The position numbers and the translations under genes were made by a program. Below the pieces are notes generated by a model. It saw only the letters and a program-made list of their open reading frames with translations. It had not been told where the DNA came from and ran no database searches. Shown here piece after piece: positions 34,219-45,400 of a stretch of 64,000 bases of DNA. Within the stretch, counting starts at the first letter, position 1, and every line of letters begins with the position of its first letter. Source of the DNA: Ancylostoma caninum (lineage: Eukaryota; Nematoda; Chromadorea; Rhabditida; Ancylostomatidae); the NCBI GenBank assembly GCA_037903475.1, contig JBAJFG010000188.1, positions 248,001 to 312,000 on the forward strand, read 5' to 3'.

Positions 34219-34533
34219 AAAGTTGTGGCAGAAGCGTTACCTCATCCTAACTCTGTTAGCTCTGTTCACTGTGAAAAATTCGCAGAGAAAACCACGTAAT
34301 CTGAAACGGCGCACCTTGTTTTCTCCTATGCCTTGCTTAGATGCCGAAAACTTCAGAATCTCTCGTTTTCAGAGACGTTTACCAAGTTTGTTCCAACTCG
34401 CCAGCGAGAACTCACGACCGTTGAGTCCCACCTAATTTATCCTTGGGTACCATCGACTCCCACCAATCTCAAGGATTCTTCCTTGAACAAAGCTTCCTTA
34501 AGAAAAAAATCCGAATTGATGCGAGGAAAATGA
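34219..34533 (+). CDS. Hypothetical 3' exons of an unknown gene
   Basis: An acceptor AAATAAACAG leads into 25 codons plus 2 nt (34,219-34,295; KVVAEALPHPNSVSSVHC at the start), donor C|GTAATC. A 45-nt intron with acceptor TTGCTTAG leads in the same phase into 63 codons (34,341-34,533; CRKLQNLSFSETFTKF, then TTVESHLIYPWVPSTP) ending TGA. Agreement of phase across a typical short nematode intron is the main support. The upstream exons are unknown; the TIR element at 33,110-34,003 would lie in the preceding intron. No family recognised. Confidence 0.35.
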
Positions 34534-34699
34534 TAACGTGAGCATTTTTGTGTCCACACATTCCGCAAATTTTAGTTATCGAACATCAACAATTAGGACT
34601 TAACAATATTTTTCATTTAAAGCTGTGTACACAACATAGCCTGTTGGGAACAAGCTGCACTTATCTGTATGTATTTCAAAAAAATCTGTATGTATGTGT

Positions 34700-35255
34700 G
34701 ATTATGTATGTTCCGAATAGAAATCGCGGAGTATTAACCGATCGGGACCACACGTTGCACACATACATACTTACTCCCCGTAGACCAGCGGAGGTTTTGG
34801 GCTACTTTTCACCGCAGATTATCGACTGGTTTATCGATCATATCGATTTTGTTGATTTTTCGCTATCTTTGCTCAGGTAGTAGCGAGGACATGGCTAGTG
34901 GGGCTCCTCAATACGCTGAACCCGAATGTGGCAACCATTCTACACGAAAGACCAATTTATCGATTTTATTGATTTTTCGCTGTTGTTGCCTTTAAAGACT
35001 TTTCTACTGGGGTATGTAAATACGCTGAACACGAATATGAGAAGCATTTTAGTAGAATTTAGCAACCGAAAGCCTTTCCTACTTTTTGTTAAGCGTGGAC
35101 GGAGAAAGGTCGTTAGACTGCTAATGCTAATGCTAATGCCTGATAACCAAATAATGAGCATTTTGAAAGGATTAACTGAGTTCAGCATTTGGTGTCATCG
35201 GTTTTGAATGAAGCGGGAAATAAGACACGCGAGCGGAGCCGAGCATACCGTCTAG
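34700..35255. mobile_element. Tandem-bearing dispersed repeat, copy 2 (possible Helitron-like)
   Basis: Second copy of the family at 1,690-2,371, same orientation. It contains AATAGAAATCGCGGAG and ACCAGCGGAGGTT, two units of the array that starts ATCGATC/ATTTATCGATTTTATT (near 34,834 and 34,950), and the terminal GCGAGCGGAGCCGAGC followed by CTAGT at 35,252-35,256. Confidence 0.45.
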
Positions 35256-35631
35256 TACAATCTAAGTCTGACGAATCTTTCCCGACTTATCTGGAGTACA
35301 CCAGATTTTGCTTTCGTTTTCACGTATGTTTTCCCAGGTTGAGTTAGTATTGCTATCGATCATTCTCCAGTGGGAGGAGAAAGGTTCCCACAGAATTGTT
35401 GCATAATGTGGGAGAAAATTTTCATTGGCTTGCTTTCCTTTACTCTTATCGGTATTTTATCTATTCCTAATCATATAAATTGGTATTCAATTAAGAAAAA
35501 TCGTTTTCACAGTTCCAGTTGGTGAAACCAGTTGTTGGCACAGATTCCATCTTTTTCTCTCTTGTAGTCATGGATTTAAATTTGGAAAGTCCTACAGTGA
35601 AAGGCAATGGCGCTGGCCCATCTGCGGGCCC
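35256..35631. other. No gene recognised
   Basis: An acceptor-like TTTTCACAG at 35,512 is followed by an open + frame, but both strands are open across this stretch and no domain is recognised. Confidence 0.3.
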
Positions 35632-35827
35632 GAGAAGGACGCAGCGCGACCGCGCCGCGCGCGCCAGGATCGGTGTCGTCTGCCGCCGGAATGCCATTTC
35701 TAGGCCCCTTTCTTCCCGATTTGGTCGAAAATCCTTGAAATCGGGTAGAAAAGCTGGTACAAATAACATAACAACAGCAGAAACATCGGTTACGGCGCGC
35801 GCGGCGCGGTTGCGCGACGTCCCTCTC
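35632..35827. repeat. CG-rich inverted repeat element
   Basis: AGGACGCAGCGCGACCGCGC at the left faces GCGCGGTTGCGCGACGTCCC at the right, about 32-bp arms around a spacer of about 130 bp. The absence of stops in the CG-rich arms explains why both strands show long open frames here (129 codons + and 150 codons -). Related CGCGGTTGCG text occurs in the dispersed repeats at 32.5 and 56.5 kb. Confidence 0.55.
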
Positions 35828-36039
35828 GAGGCCGCGAATTTTTCAACGCCATTGACGTCCACTGTATGTAAAACAATCGTCTCGCCGTTTATATGTTGAA
35901 GGATTTTAATTTCTTGCACGCAGGGGTCCTGAACGGATCGCACAAACCATTACCGTACACTTGGAATAGAGCCCATAAGCGCTCATCAGCTGTTCTGCCT
36001 TCACCCGTAGACGATTTTATTAGATGCTTCAGATTTCGT

Positions 36040-36480
36040 AGACGGCAGTGAGCGAGCGGGGGTGGACATGGCGGCTCGTGGGTGGGAATACCCGTGCCGG
36101 GCAGGGGTTTTCACGGGGTCGGGGGTTGACATCATGGATTTTGATGGGACCTTCGCAGATAGTTGGGACGAGTGAAAGCATGACAAATCTGGGTGAGAAT
36201 TTCCGCGTTACGAACGGGTTGCACCGAAAGGCGTGGTCGGCGCTTGACATTTCGTATTTTGACGGGACCTTCGAATTTTGGATCGGGTACTTTGGTGGAC
36301 ATGGCCACGGGGGCTAAAACGGGTGACAGAGTTTCACCACTCGAATTTCAATGGAACCTCGAATTTGGGCGAGATCGAAAGATGATCGCACCGGTTGCGA
36401 TTGGTTGCCTAATTCTTGACAAAACACGTAAATCATTGATAGGGCAGCCAGGCGGAGTTGTCCAAACGGCATTTCTCAAG
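36040..36480. repeat. Degenerate GC-rich repeat
   Basis: Two related segments, near 36,060-36,175 and 36,235-36,320, share GGTGGACATGG and TTGACAT-TTTTGACGGGACCTTCG text in changed order. No gene recognised. Confidence 0.4.
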
Positions 36481-36488
36481 CCTAAGTA

Positions 36489-36703
36489 AAAGCCTAGCCA
36501 ATAACTTGCGCACCCAGCCTAAGCATCTCACAAACCCAGTGGATCACCTCCTTTTCCAAAGCCTAGCCAGTGACTTACACACCCACTCCATGTATCTCGC
36601 GAATCCCATGGTTTATCTTCCTTTCCAGAAGCACAGGCTAAGCCTAGACAATATCTTGCGCACTCACCCCATGTATCTCACCAACCTCGCGGATCACCTC
36701 CTC
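36489..36703. repeat. Three-unit tandem repeat (70-81 bp)
   Basis: Units begin AAGCCTAGCC at 36,489, AAGCCTAGCC at 36,559 and AAGCCTAGAC at 36,640. Each continues with an ACTTGCGCACCCA-like and a CATGTATCTC-like segment and ends GATCACCTCCT. The second interval is longer by an 11-bp insertion. Confidence 0.7.
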
Positions 36704-37442
36704 AACTATCTTACCTTTCGCTCTGTTCTCTTTCGTGTTTTTTTGCCTTTCTCTCATGTAGCATTATGCAGTGCCGGATTCGATTGGACTGTATCCAAGG
36801 TGGGGTGAAGGGAAGGGGGTCCTTTCACTGCTCACTTCTTGTTGTCATTGTGAAATATGGGAAAAATGGCCAAACAATTACTAACTTTGTCCATAAGCAC
36901 AGACCATGCTGGAAACCGAGAAAAATGAAGTGAAACATGAAAATGCAGCTCCCTTGTGGATGTGCAGCTCATCCTGGCACCACTCCAGATTCGGGGCCCT
37001 GACTTTTTGGTGATTTTTTTTCGCTAAAACTTTACGTAGAGGTAGAGGTGTAATTTGAGGTACTGAACATTCATATCGTGTCCATTACCTACGGTAACAC
37101 TTTCTGTTACGTTTACGCTGGCCTACGGTAGATAAGCTATCTCACAGAGTCCTTCTGAATTCTGCACAGAGGGTTTGTTTCAGACGCTGATCAGATTATC
37201 AACAATATTTTGCATGACACTTTTCTGCCGAAATCCACAATTCCTCTCGGCTGCATGAATCTTACTGTAGCCCTGGAAGAACGATTGTATGGTACAATAT
37301 GGATGGAATGTTTGTGTTCATCACCTCAAAGAATGGCATCCACAAAATTTGAGGGAATTTCATAGAGCAATGCGTGAGCTTTTTTTTAAAATCGTAACCG
37401 TACAACAATGAATTTGTGGTACAAATGGATGCGAGTTTCGTG
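36704..37442. other. No gene recognised
   Basis: No supported feature. A - strand frame crossing 37,262-37,440 continues into the adjacent MITE and is not credible as a gene. Confidence 0.35.
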
Positions 37443-37446
37443 TTAA

Positions 37447-37868
37447 AGGCAGCACTCACGGAAATTTTTGGCTCGAAGATTTCGCGGTATATCGGGGTTT
37501 TTAAGGACGATGAACTCATTGACAACGGTGAAGTAGCGTGAAACACGCAACAAACACAGAAAGTGATGGCGGTATTTTGTGTGTGTCCACAGCGCGGACG
37601 AGTGTTCCGTGGCGGGACCCACCACGGAACCCTGCAAATGGTATGAATTTCAAGAACAAGCCCCCGCTGAACTACATACGCACACCCTGTCAACCGCGTT
37701 AGTTGGCGCGACGGAACCCCAATGTCCAGAGCGGCAAATGTGTCCACGGCAGTATCTTCGCGGGTAGGCGGCCATTCAAGGTGTTCAACTTACTGTTGCG
37801 ATTGTCCAGCGGCCGGCTACATGGTAAGTGACCCATTTCAGAAATGAAAATTTCCGTGAGTGCTGCCT
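37447..37868. mobile_element. TTAA-flanked (piggyBac-type) MITE
   Basis: The termini AGGCAGCACTCACGGAAATT and AATTTCCGTGAGTGCTGCCT are perfect inverted repeats, flanked on both sides by TTAA (37,443-37,446 and 37,869-37,872), the target duplication of piggyBac-type elements. The 422-bp interior has no transposase. It contains a hairpin GTTCCGTGGCGGGACCCACC near 37,608. Confidence 0.8.
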
Positions 37869-37872
37869 TTAA

Positions 37873-38339
37873 GCACTAGTACCGTTCAGTACCAGTGGTT
37901 GGTAGAGTACGACTATCCATTAGTGAGAAAATAGATTTACGGTGTATTTCGCAAATGGTTGAAGTGTCCATAAGTCAGAGCCGTATCTCAACTGCACATT
38001 CATAGCACTGCATATTCATAGCCACTGTTAATTTAAAAAAATGTTACCAAAAAACTGTCCTTTGTGGTTCTTCCACCACTGTAACTACGAGATGCATCAC
38101 TCCAAAGGCTCTCGGGTATCTATCATTTGACAATGAGTCACCTCATAAGTTAGACATTAAGTCCTAACAAATTCATGGTCATGAATCAACAGAGCTATTC
38201 GAACATATTGAGCGTGAGTCGCTTCCCCACAGAAGAACCTCTTCAACACCGCTCAGCCATTACCATAATCCGTGCCGCTTGTCGAGCACCATTTAGCGCC
38301 GAGATGTTTTCGTGGCTAAGTTCAGTGTAATCCGCTCAC
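37873..38339. other. No gene recognised
   Basis: Intergenic sequence between the MITE and the GC-rich block upstream of slo-1. Confidence 0.4.
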
Positions 38340-38814
38340 GTCACCTCACGGCGTTCTGATGCAGATGGCGAATTTCGCGCGCGACCGGTGTCGCGCGATT
38401 AACGCTCCAATGCTCCAACAGCAGAATGTGCTCGCAGCAGCAATGGCAGCAGGAGGGTGAGTAGGGCGTGTGGGTGAGCGAAGAGCAGCGTGAGCAGGAG
38501 CCATCTGGTGTACAACGCCGTACGACACACCGCGGCCGCAGCCAAGCCAGCGGCTATCGATCCTGGAGTGGGAGGAGGAGGGGCGCGGATCGCCGGAGGG
38601 ACGACTCGCCGCCGCCGCCGCCGCGAGACACGCAGACACGCACCGCGCCTGACCGCCGGCAAAGTAGACATGCAGAGTTATCGCCTCCGGCAAGGCGCGT
38701 AGTTAATGCGGCGGAGCTGATGTCCATGACGTCATCCTGTGGCTGATATTGATCCGGCTGTCTTGATCTACCTCTGGCTGGGCCTCGTCCTCGGAAGATC
38801 TGCGGGAAGTGGAG
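38340..38814 (+). promoter_or_regulatory. GC-rich block, possible slo-1 promoter and 5' non-coding exon
   Basis: A CpG-rich stretch unlike its AT-rich surroundings begins with a perfect-looking hairpin CGCGCGACCGGTGTCGCGCG (near 38,378) and ends at a good donor GGAG|GTGAGC (38,814/38,815). An acceptor TGTATTGCAG at 39,300 lies 25 bp before the slo-1 ATG, so a 5' UTR exon spliced across 38,815-39,300 is plausible. A tiny upstream frame ATGTCCATGACGTCATCC (containing a CRE-like TGACGTCA) starts near 38,720. Alternatively the 39,300 acceptor is a trans-splice site. Frames through this block reflect GC content. Confidence 0.35.
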
Positions 38815-39325
38815 GTGAGCACCGGAATTCTCTGAATTCACTCCTTCCGGCGATAATTAACCTGATCTTCCGGTTGTGGATGTCTCAGGTTTTCCGCATT
38901 TCATTTTGTCCCGGAACTGTAGGCCTCTTAATTTGTTTCCCAGGCAAATTAATCACGAACGACCTCATTACTCTGCATTTTCCGGCTGAATCCCCGAGCT
39001 GCTGCTTCTCCGCCCACAAATTGAGGAAATCTTAGTTCATTCCGCTTTTTAGCGGGTTTCCGCCATCTTCCATACACCGTTGTAATCGTGGCGTATATCC
39101 ACAGACTACTAGCTGAACAATTTGTTTTCAAATATGGATGCAATTTAGGCGAGGTCTTCACCTTTCCACCATCCCTCCCCACATCCATTTCTCTTACTTT
39201 CGTTTTATGCGCGCCCGTCCGCGTTTTTCTCTTTGCGTCGCGCCATCCACAGTATTTTCTGGATCTACAGTATCATCGCTACAGTTATTAACTGTATTGC
39301 AGCGGTGCTAGCAGCGTCGAGCAGA

Positions 39326-39480
39326 ATGGGCGAACACTACGTCGGAAGCCAAGCGAAGGGCTTTAATCAGCCCTACGGCTATCCGATGAACTGCAACTAC
39401 TCGCGGGTGCTTCACGACATGTCCGAGGAGGATCGAAAATGCCTGGAAGAGCGGAAATACTGGTGCTTCATGCTCAGCAG
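39326..39480 (+). CDS. slo-1: slo-1 exon 1 (N-terminus, start of S0)
   Basis: ATG at 39,326 after TTGCAG (39,300). Encodes [20 protein letters not shown] and on to [10 protein letters not shown], ending with 2 nt of a Ser codon at donor CAG|GTCTGT. The start matches the known nematode SLO-1 N-terminus, so no further upstream coding is expected. Confidence 0.93.
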
Positions 39481-42400
39481 GTCTGTTTGCTCGAGAGACA
39501 TCATCACTCGTGCTTTGCCCTTTCGCGTTGAAATTCAGCATATTCTCCCACACTCCACACCACTTTCCGTAAGATCATCGGAATTTGAAATTGAGACGCT
39601 CGTGCGGTCCGCTCTAGGGTTTCGCGGTGATATTTGAGATTGTACGATTCAGTTTGAATCCGCTCGATTTCATTTCGCAACGGAGGAAGTGTTAAAAGCA
39701 AGGTGAGATGCGAGCAGGAATGATCTTAGCGGCTTCGAAGCCAAAGGGTTTGGGAGAGATGGATGTGGATGTGCTTGGCTGTTTTTCACAGCTCTTTTTT
39801 TTTACTTTATTTATCATTGGCCTGACAACTGCAATTTTAAACATTAATGTTCGAATCCGTTCTCTCTTGCGAACTTCCTAAATAGAATGTGATGGGTTGG
39901 AAATAGCAGTACATTCTTATAGCAAATAACTTCCGAAGTAAACAGAAACGCAGTTCAGTGTCTAATGAAGCGACAACTCTCCGAAATGTCACAAAACGAG
40001 TGAAATAATGAATTAATTCTCATACCAACTTGAAGAGAGACCGCAATAGAAATTCAGGAGGACCGAGCGGTGAAGTTGTTCTGCCTAGCTGCTGTGGTTA
40101 TTCTGGAATTCTGCTGCTGTCCTTCTGACCTACAGCAGCAGTTTACCTGCGTTTTATGATCCCTGCATCTCTAGTTTTTTTTTTAAACCGTTTGATCGAA
40201 ATCTCCTCTTGCTGCGGTTCTTCCACGAGTTTGCCTGAGTGATCATCTTCTACGATTCTATGAACATCACTCTCGAAAATATCCTCTCACAAATATGCAT
40301 CCTTGGTCATTGCATCATTCCATTTTATGATCTTTACTTTATTTTAATTCTACTTTGAGACCTAATTTGTGAGTTCTCGACTCCCACGAACTCCGCTTCC
40401 TTGTCCTGCCTTTCCCTGGAAGCGCCATATGTTTGACCTTTCCCATTCATTAATGGCCGAAATGCCCTTTACCAACGAGAAATGTCACCGCAAATTTGTG
40501 TCGTCCATGAAGACTGTGGCCGAATGAGCGATGTTGGCTTTCCACCTGCTGGACGAGGAAGCGGCGGGCAAATCCTAGGCTTAGGGCGGGAGCCGATGTG
40601 CGCTTGGAGAGTGGTATACTTGAATGTGGATCTCAAAAGTCTTGTTCTTGTAGCCCTACTGTAATTACGTACAGTTATACGGAAGACATCTTTACGACAC
40701 GATGGAAAATGTGCTTGCTTCAACTAACCTAGTCTAATAACTAACAAATTTGTGTGTTTCAAGTCAAAATTTTACCTGGATTGATCATCCGAGTAAAGGT
40801 TTTACCATGTTTTTCTTTATTTCCTACAAACAATTCTGCTACATGCGTGTGGGTTTTACATTTTGTTTATTTATTTATTCACTTATTTATTTATTTCGTT
40901 TTTGTTATATGAACAAGAGGTGCATCAGACAGAAAAATCTCATTTATAACAGGAGCACAACTGCAGTGATTTATGGATGAGTAAAGGATGTGAAGCACTG
41001 TGCTTCAAAAAGGCGGTGCGCACGAGGTTTTTGGTTGCATGAATTGGCCAATGGCAGAATTCCTCTGAGAGCACGTTACACATTCAGAAAACTGGTTATG
41101 AACTCCGACCATGAGCAAGTATTCCGTACTATCAAAGCACAATGAGATAACATGCTAGTTCCAGGATGAACTATACATATATCATTCATTTTCTGCATAT
41201 TAATGTCCTTTATCCCATCTTATTGGTCTCCATGACCTCATACGCCACCACATCACTATATCAAATGTAGTGTGAAGTAGAAAATAGCTTTCTGAACCGA
41301 ATCGAAGGGGTTTTTGAGAAGTGCAGCTTCTTCATGACCTAGTAATATCCGCTTCGTACCCGTATAGGTTTATTTACATTTCTTCTGGTGAAGAATTGAT
41401 TGCTGCTCCTCTGAAGAGGCCCGAAAGGGCATTTTCTTAGAATATGGAAAACTAGTGGTTAAGGTGATGGTTGTGCAGCAGCAGTAGAATCTTCAGTTCT
41501 GCCCCTACATCATATATACATCGAGGATTTTTCCTTAAAAACTCTTACCTTAACACGGACCGCTTTAAAATTCATTTGCCATGGCTGTTTGAGAGCTGCA
41601 CTTCGCACAAATACGAATAAACAAGTGACGTAAGGAGATACCGACACTCCAGGAAATATCCGTTTGTTTTCCATGGCATTATAATCGCGAAGGTAAACAC
41701 GCTAGCGATTAGGCGTTGTGAGGAAAAAGTATAGTTAGTGGCAATGGTTTCGGCAGTGCTCTGCAGAAACTTGAATTGATAGGGTTAGATTGAGTCGGAT
41801 TTCAGATAAATCGAATTTTGAGCCATCCAAAGCACCGCTTGTTCGAGTGAGTTCAATGATCGAATTTTTCGATTTTCTTTTGTCCAAATAAATCTGAAGA
41901 GCTGAGAAATTCGAAAGCAACAATCAAGGAATCTGAAAATTCCAATGATCTGCAATAGCTAACGTTTGAATATACCAAAGAAAAAAATCAAAATACCTCC
42001 TTCTCGAATAAAAAGTCTGATCAAGTCAAATGCTACACAGGCTTATCACATGTTGATTTGTTCTGATTTTGAGAGTAGAACTACCATGTTCGGAGTTTCT
42101 GGATCTTCTCCGAGAGGTTGTCCGTTCCGTGACTTCAAGCGCTTCCACCAATTGTGCATGTGTTGATTTGTTTAGCTTAAGTTCCAGAAACTGTAAGATC
42201 ACTACTCCCACCTCAGGCACCCTGAAGAAGGCTAGCAAACTAAATTCTAGTCACGTTTATCTCTGAGTATAATTTTGAGTAGTTTTCGTGAGAAACGTCA
42301 GCTTCATATCGTGCTCATCACGTCAGACTGCAGGCAATTTTGCTGTTTCCTGGGTAACGCTCATCGGAGGTTGCGTGTGTATCCTGGCAAAAAGCTAGAA

Positions 42401-45400
42401 AGCATCAAAGAATTTGAGAAGATGCTTCGAGGAGGTTTTCGTCATCAGCTTTCATTTTAATGTGCTGTGCACATAGTATTCAAGGGAATAATTGCTCATC
42501 AGAAAATCTACAGTACTTATGGATGAAGAGGGATTCCTAGGCGAATCAACGGGTGGATTCTTCTAGGATTTCTGTAGATTACAGTGCCAATTATTGTATA
42601 CACCTAGGTTGGTCAAAATTTCGGCTTGCATAAACTTTCATGAGCAAGTGGAATTTTTAAGTGTTTCAAATATTTTTAAATCCTGGATTTGCGAAGACTT
42701 CTATACTCTTGCTGACTGGGATATTTTGCGGCTTCGCTCAGAGTTTCTGCTCATGATTTTTTATTAGGTATCCCCGAGGGATTGAAAGAGTTGAAATCAG
42801 GAAAATTAAATCGAATAGTATTTGTCCTGTCCGAATCGGTGTTTGGAAGACCTGTTGTCCATAATTTCTAAAGTAGGTACGCACTTACTTCCGATACGCA
42901 GTGTAGCCATCTTTTTGTTTCCGACGTTTCTTTAAAATTGGGGATGAATTTTCAGATCTGCAAAAAAGGTTTATTCTCTCGGCTCACTTTGGCTGCGTTC
43001 TGTATCAACCCGTGGTTACATTGATAGGATGTGAAAGTTTTACCGGAATGTGCGAAATTCAAAGGATTTCTGGTGTTCCCGTATATGGATGGAAAGACCT
43101 TCAAATAAAAATGAATTGAGTGTAGGACATAGAACAACGTTCTGATTCTATTCGCTCCTCGATTGCCACTCCTCTTCGCGTATGTCGCCAATATTTCACA
43201 ATCTCCTTAATTTCTTCCACCCCATCCCTAATGAAAAGTCCATAATTTTTTTTATGAATTACAGTGCATTGATGCTGTCGTTGTTTAGTATCGTCACCTT
43301 CTGCGTGTCGATGCTGTTGGTGGTCACATGGCGCATAGTCACACACCTGTTCTGCCAGCGACGAGAGCGAGAAGACTTGGAAGTCTCGGAGACGGTACAG
43401 GTGCAGGTGAGTTCCCGCCTTCCATTACCCAGACCCCAAAAACATGGTAGAGGCAGCAATTTACAGCTGAACGGAAAGCACGGAGCCGTAAAAACCGAGT
43501 TCGACGGTTTGGCGCTGAAGCAAGAGGAGAAGCATCTGGGTTGGATGACCGAGGTGGGTGCCTTTTTTCACGGAGCCAAGCGGTACACACAGACAGCTGC
43601 TGTCAGTTGCGAGCGTACCTGAGAAGGTTCCTAAACAGCTGTCATCTGAGGTGTTTTTTAATCGTCGTTGTGAATTAATGGATCGTTCTATGCTGTGGCA
43701 CATCTCGTTGTTGTCCATAGAAAAACTGTGGAGAGCCTTCCCAGACAATCTGAAATCTCTGAATCTTAGTCTTCCTACATTCTCTTCCTCCTATTTCTGC
43801 ACTGCAAAATCCTTTTTTTTCCTAAAGATGACCTATCGTACCATAAAATGTTGTGTTTATTATAGGTGTATCATTAATCCCTTACTTCAGAGTTATTTAT
43901 GTAACTAACACTTATTTTTTATCCAGAATTTCTTGGTCTTGAATTGAAGCTCTTTGGCAACAGAATTGGCAGCCCATGGTCGATCCATGAAAAATAATGT
44001 AATAGTACACTGTATGAAAAAAGTGTGAAATTTGGTGCAAGACTTTCGGACCAACCTAATATCTATTGTGAGGAATTCTCATTCAAATTTCGGCAACATC
44101 TATGAATGTTCGCTGGAAGTTTCTTTGGTCCATTCTCTGCCTCTCCCGTTCCGTTTTGTTCCCTGACGTTTCAAGAATGCCGTCTTGTAACATACATTGA
44201 GATCCTTTGCCTTTCTTGTTTTGTTTTAATCGAAAAAAAATTGGCATGTTTAGTTTATTCTGTTTCCTCCCATTCCCTATTTCACTTTCTTTCATTTTTC
44301 ATTCTTTCCTTCAGAGTCAACTCCTCAAAGCATTATAATCGTCCTTTCTGGATCATGTTTTGCAGCCTATTGTTTTCGTCTGGTTCCTCGCAGAGTTCGG
44401 AATATTTCGCGCGTTCAATATATTCTTGAGAAAGTCACATATGTATGCCATGTATTTATTAACTTGTTTGTTAATTCGTTCCCGAAGATTGCGCGAACAG
44501 CTCTTTTCAGACCCTTCTATGTATTCTGGAGCCTATCATGTCGTTCATTCTGCTATACTTTACTTTTTGCTCTGCATATTTCTGCACTTATTTAGTCAAT
44601 ATTAAATACTCTTGCGACTCTTTGAAACCACGACGATTTTTGGTCCTTCTGCGCCAACTTCCTTAGCAATTTTTCTGGAAACTGCTAGACTTTTCATCCT
44701 CCGCTCGATTACTCAGTGGTCATTTGTGTTATTCGTTTAATTATCATTTTTCTTATTTTTTCCTCAATTATTTAGTACCTAACTTATTTTCGGACCATGG
44801 TCAGATTATTTGAAAATAAGAAGACTATCTGTATAGTCCGTTTCAAAAACGACGATACTTGAGTATCTGTGCCTATGATCTGCATTTCTCGGTTGCTTCT
44901 TCAAACACAGCACTATTTCTCGCGTTCTCTCTTTCTTTAAACTCTACCCAGCTACGTTCTCCGGTGAAACAGATTATAGTTATCCAATGCTCCTACTATA
45001 CGAGCACTTGCCAACCACCTGCACTTTCCCAACTTTCACCTTCCATATGCACATATGAATTTCAGGATAATGAACCATACCAACACTTGGTTTCGAAGAA
45101 ATATTCTTTTGAGCCCGAATGCATCATTTGAAGGTTGGGTGAACCCGTACCCACTGGTATGGTTACCTACTTATGCGTAGCAGCTGCGTACAGGCAACGT
45201 CACGTATGGGTAAACGCCGAAAACAACGCCTGCTGAGGGTGCTTTTCAATTCTAATCACCATCATTAAATGTATTATGAGGGAAATACTTCTCAGAACTT
45301 TGAGAATGGAAGTTGATGAGCCTAATAAGTTCCAGTCCCCTCCCTAAACAGTGAAAAAAGAACCAGAAATACTATGGTCTGTAAGGTTGCAGCCATTACC

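Noticed and set aside
35491..35943. 150-codon - strand and 126-codon + strand frames over the same DNA
   Set aside because: Both are opened by a CG-rich inverted repeat. A single gene cannot be chosen and no domain is visible.
38346..38841. Overlapping GC-rich frames (Arg- and Pro-rich) upstream of slo-1
   Set aside because: Composition-driven frames on both strands in a GC-rich block, better explained as promoter or 5' UTR.
40072..40160. Signal-peptide-like frame ([19 protein letters not shown])
   Set aside because: It starts with GTG, not ATG, has only about 30 codons and no further exons; probably chance in slo-1 intron 1.
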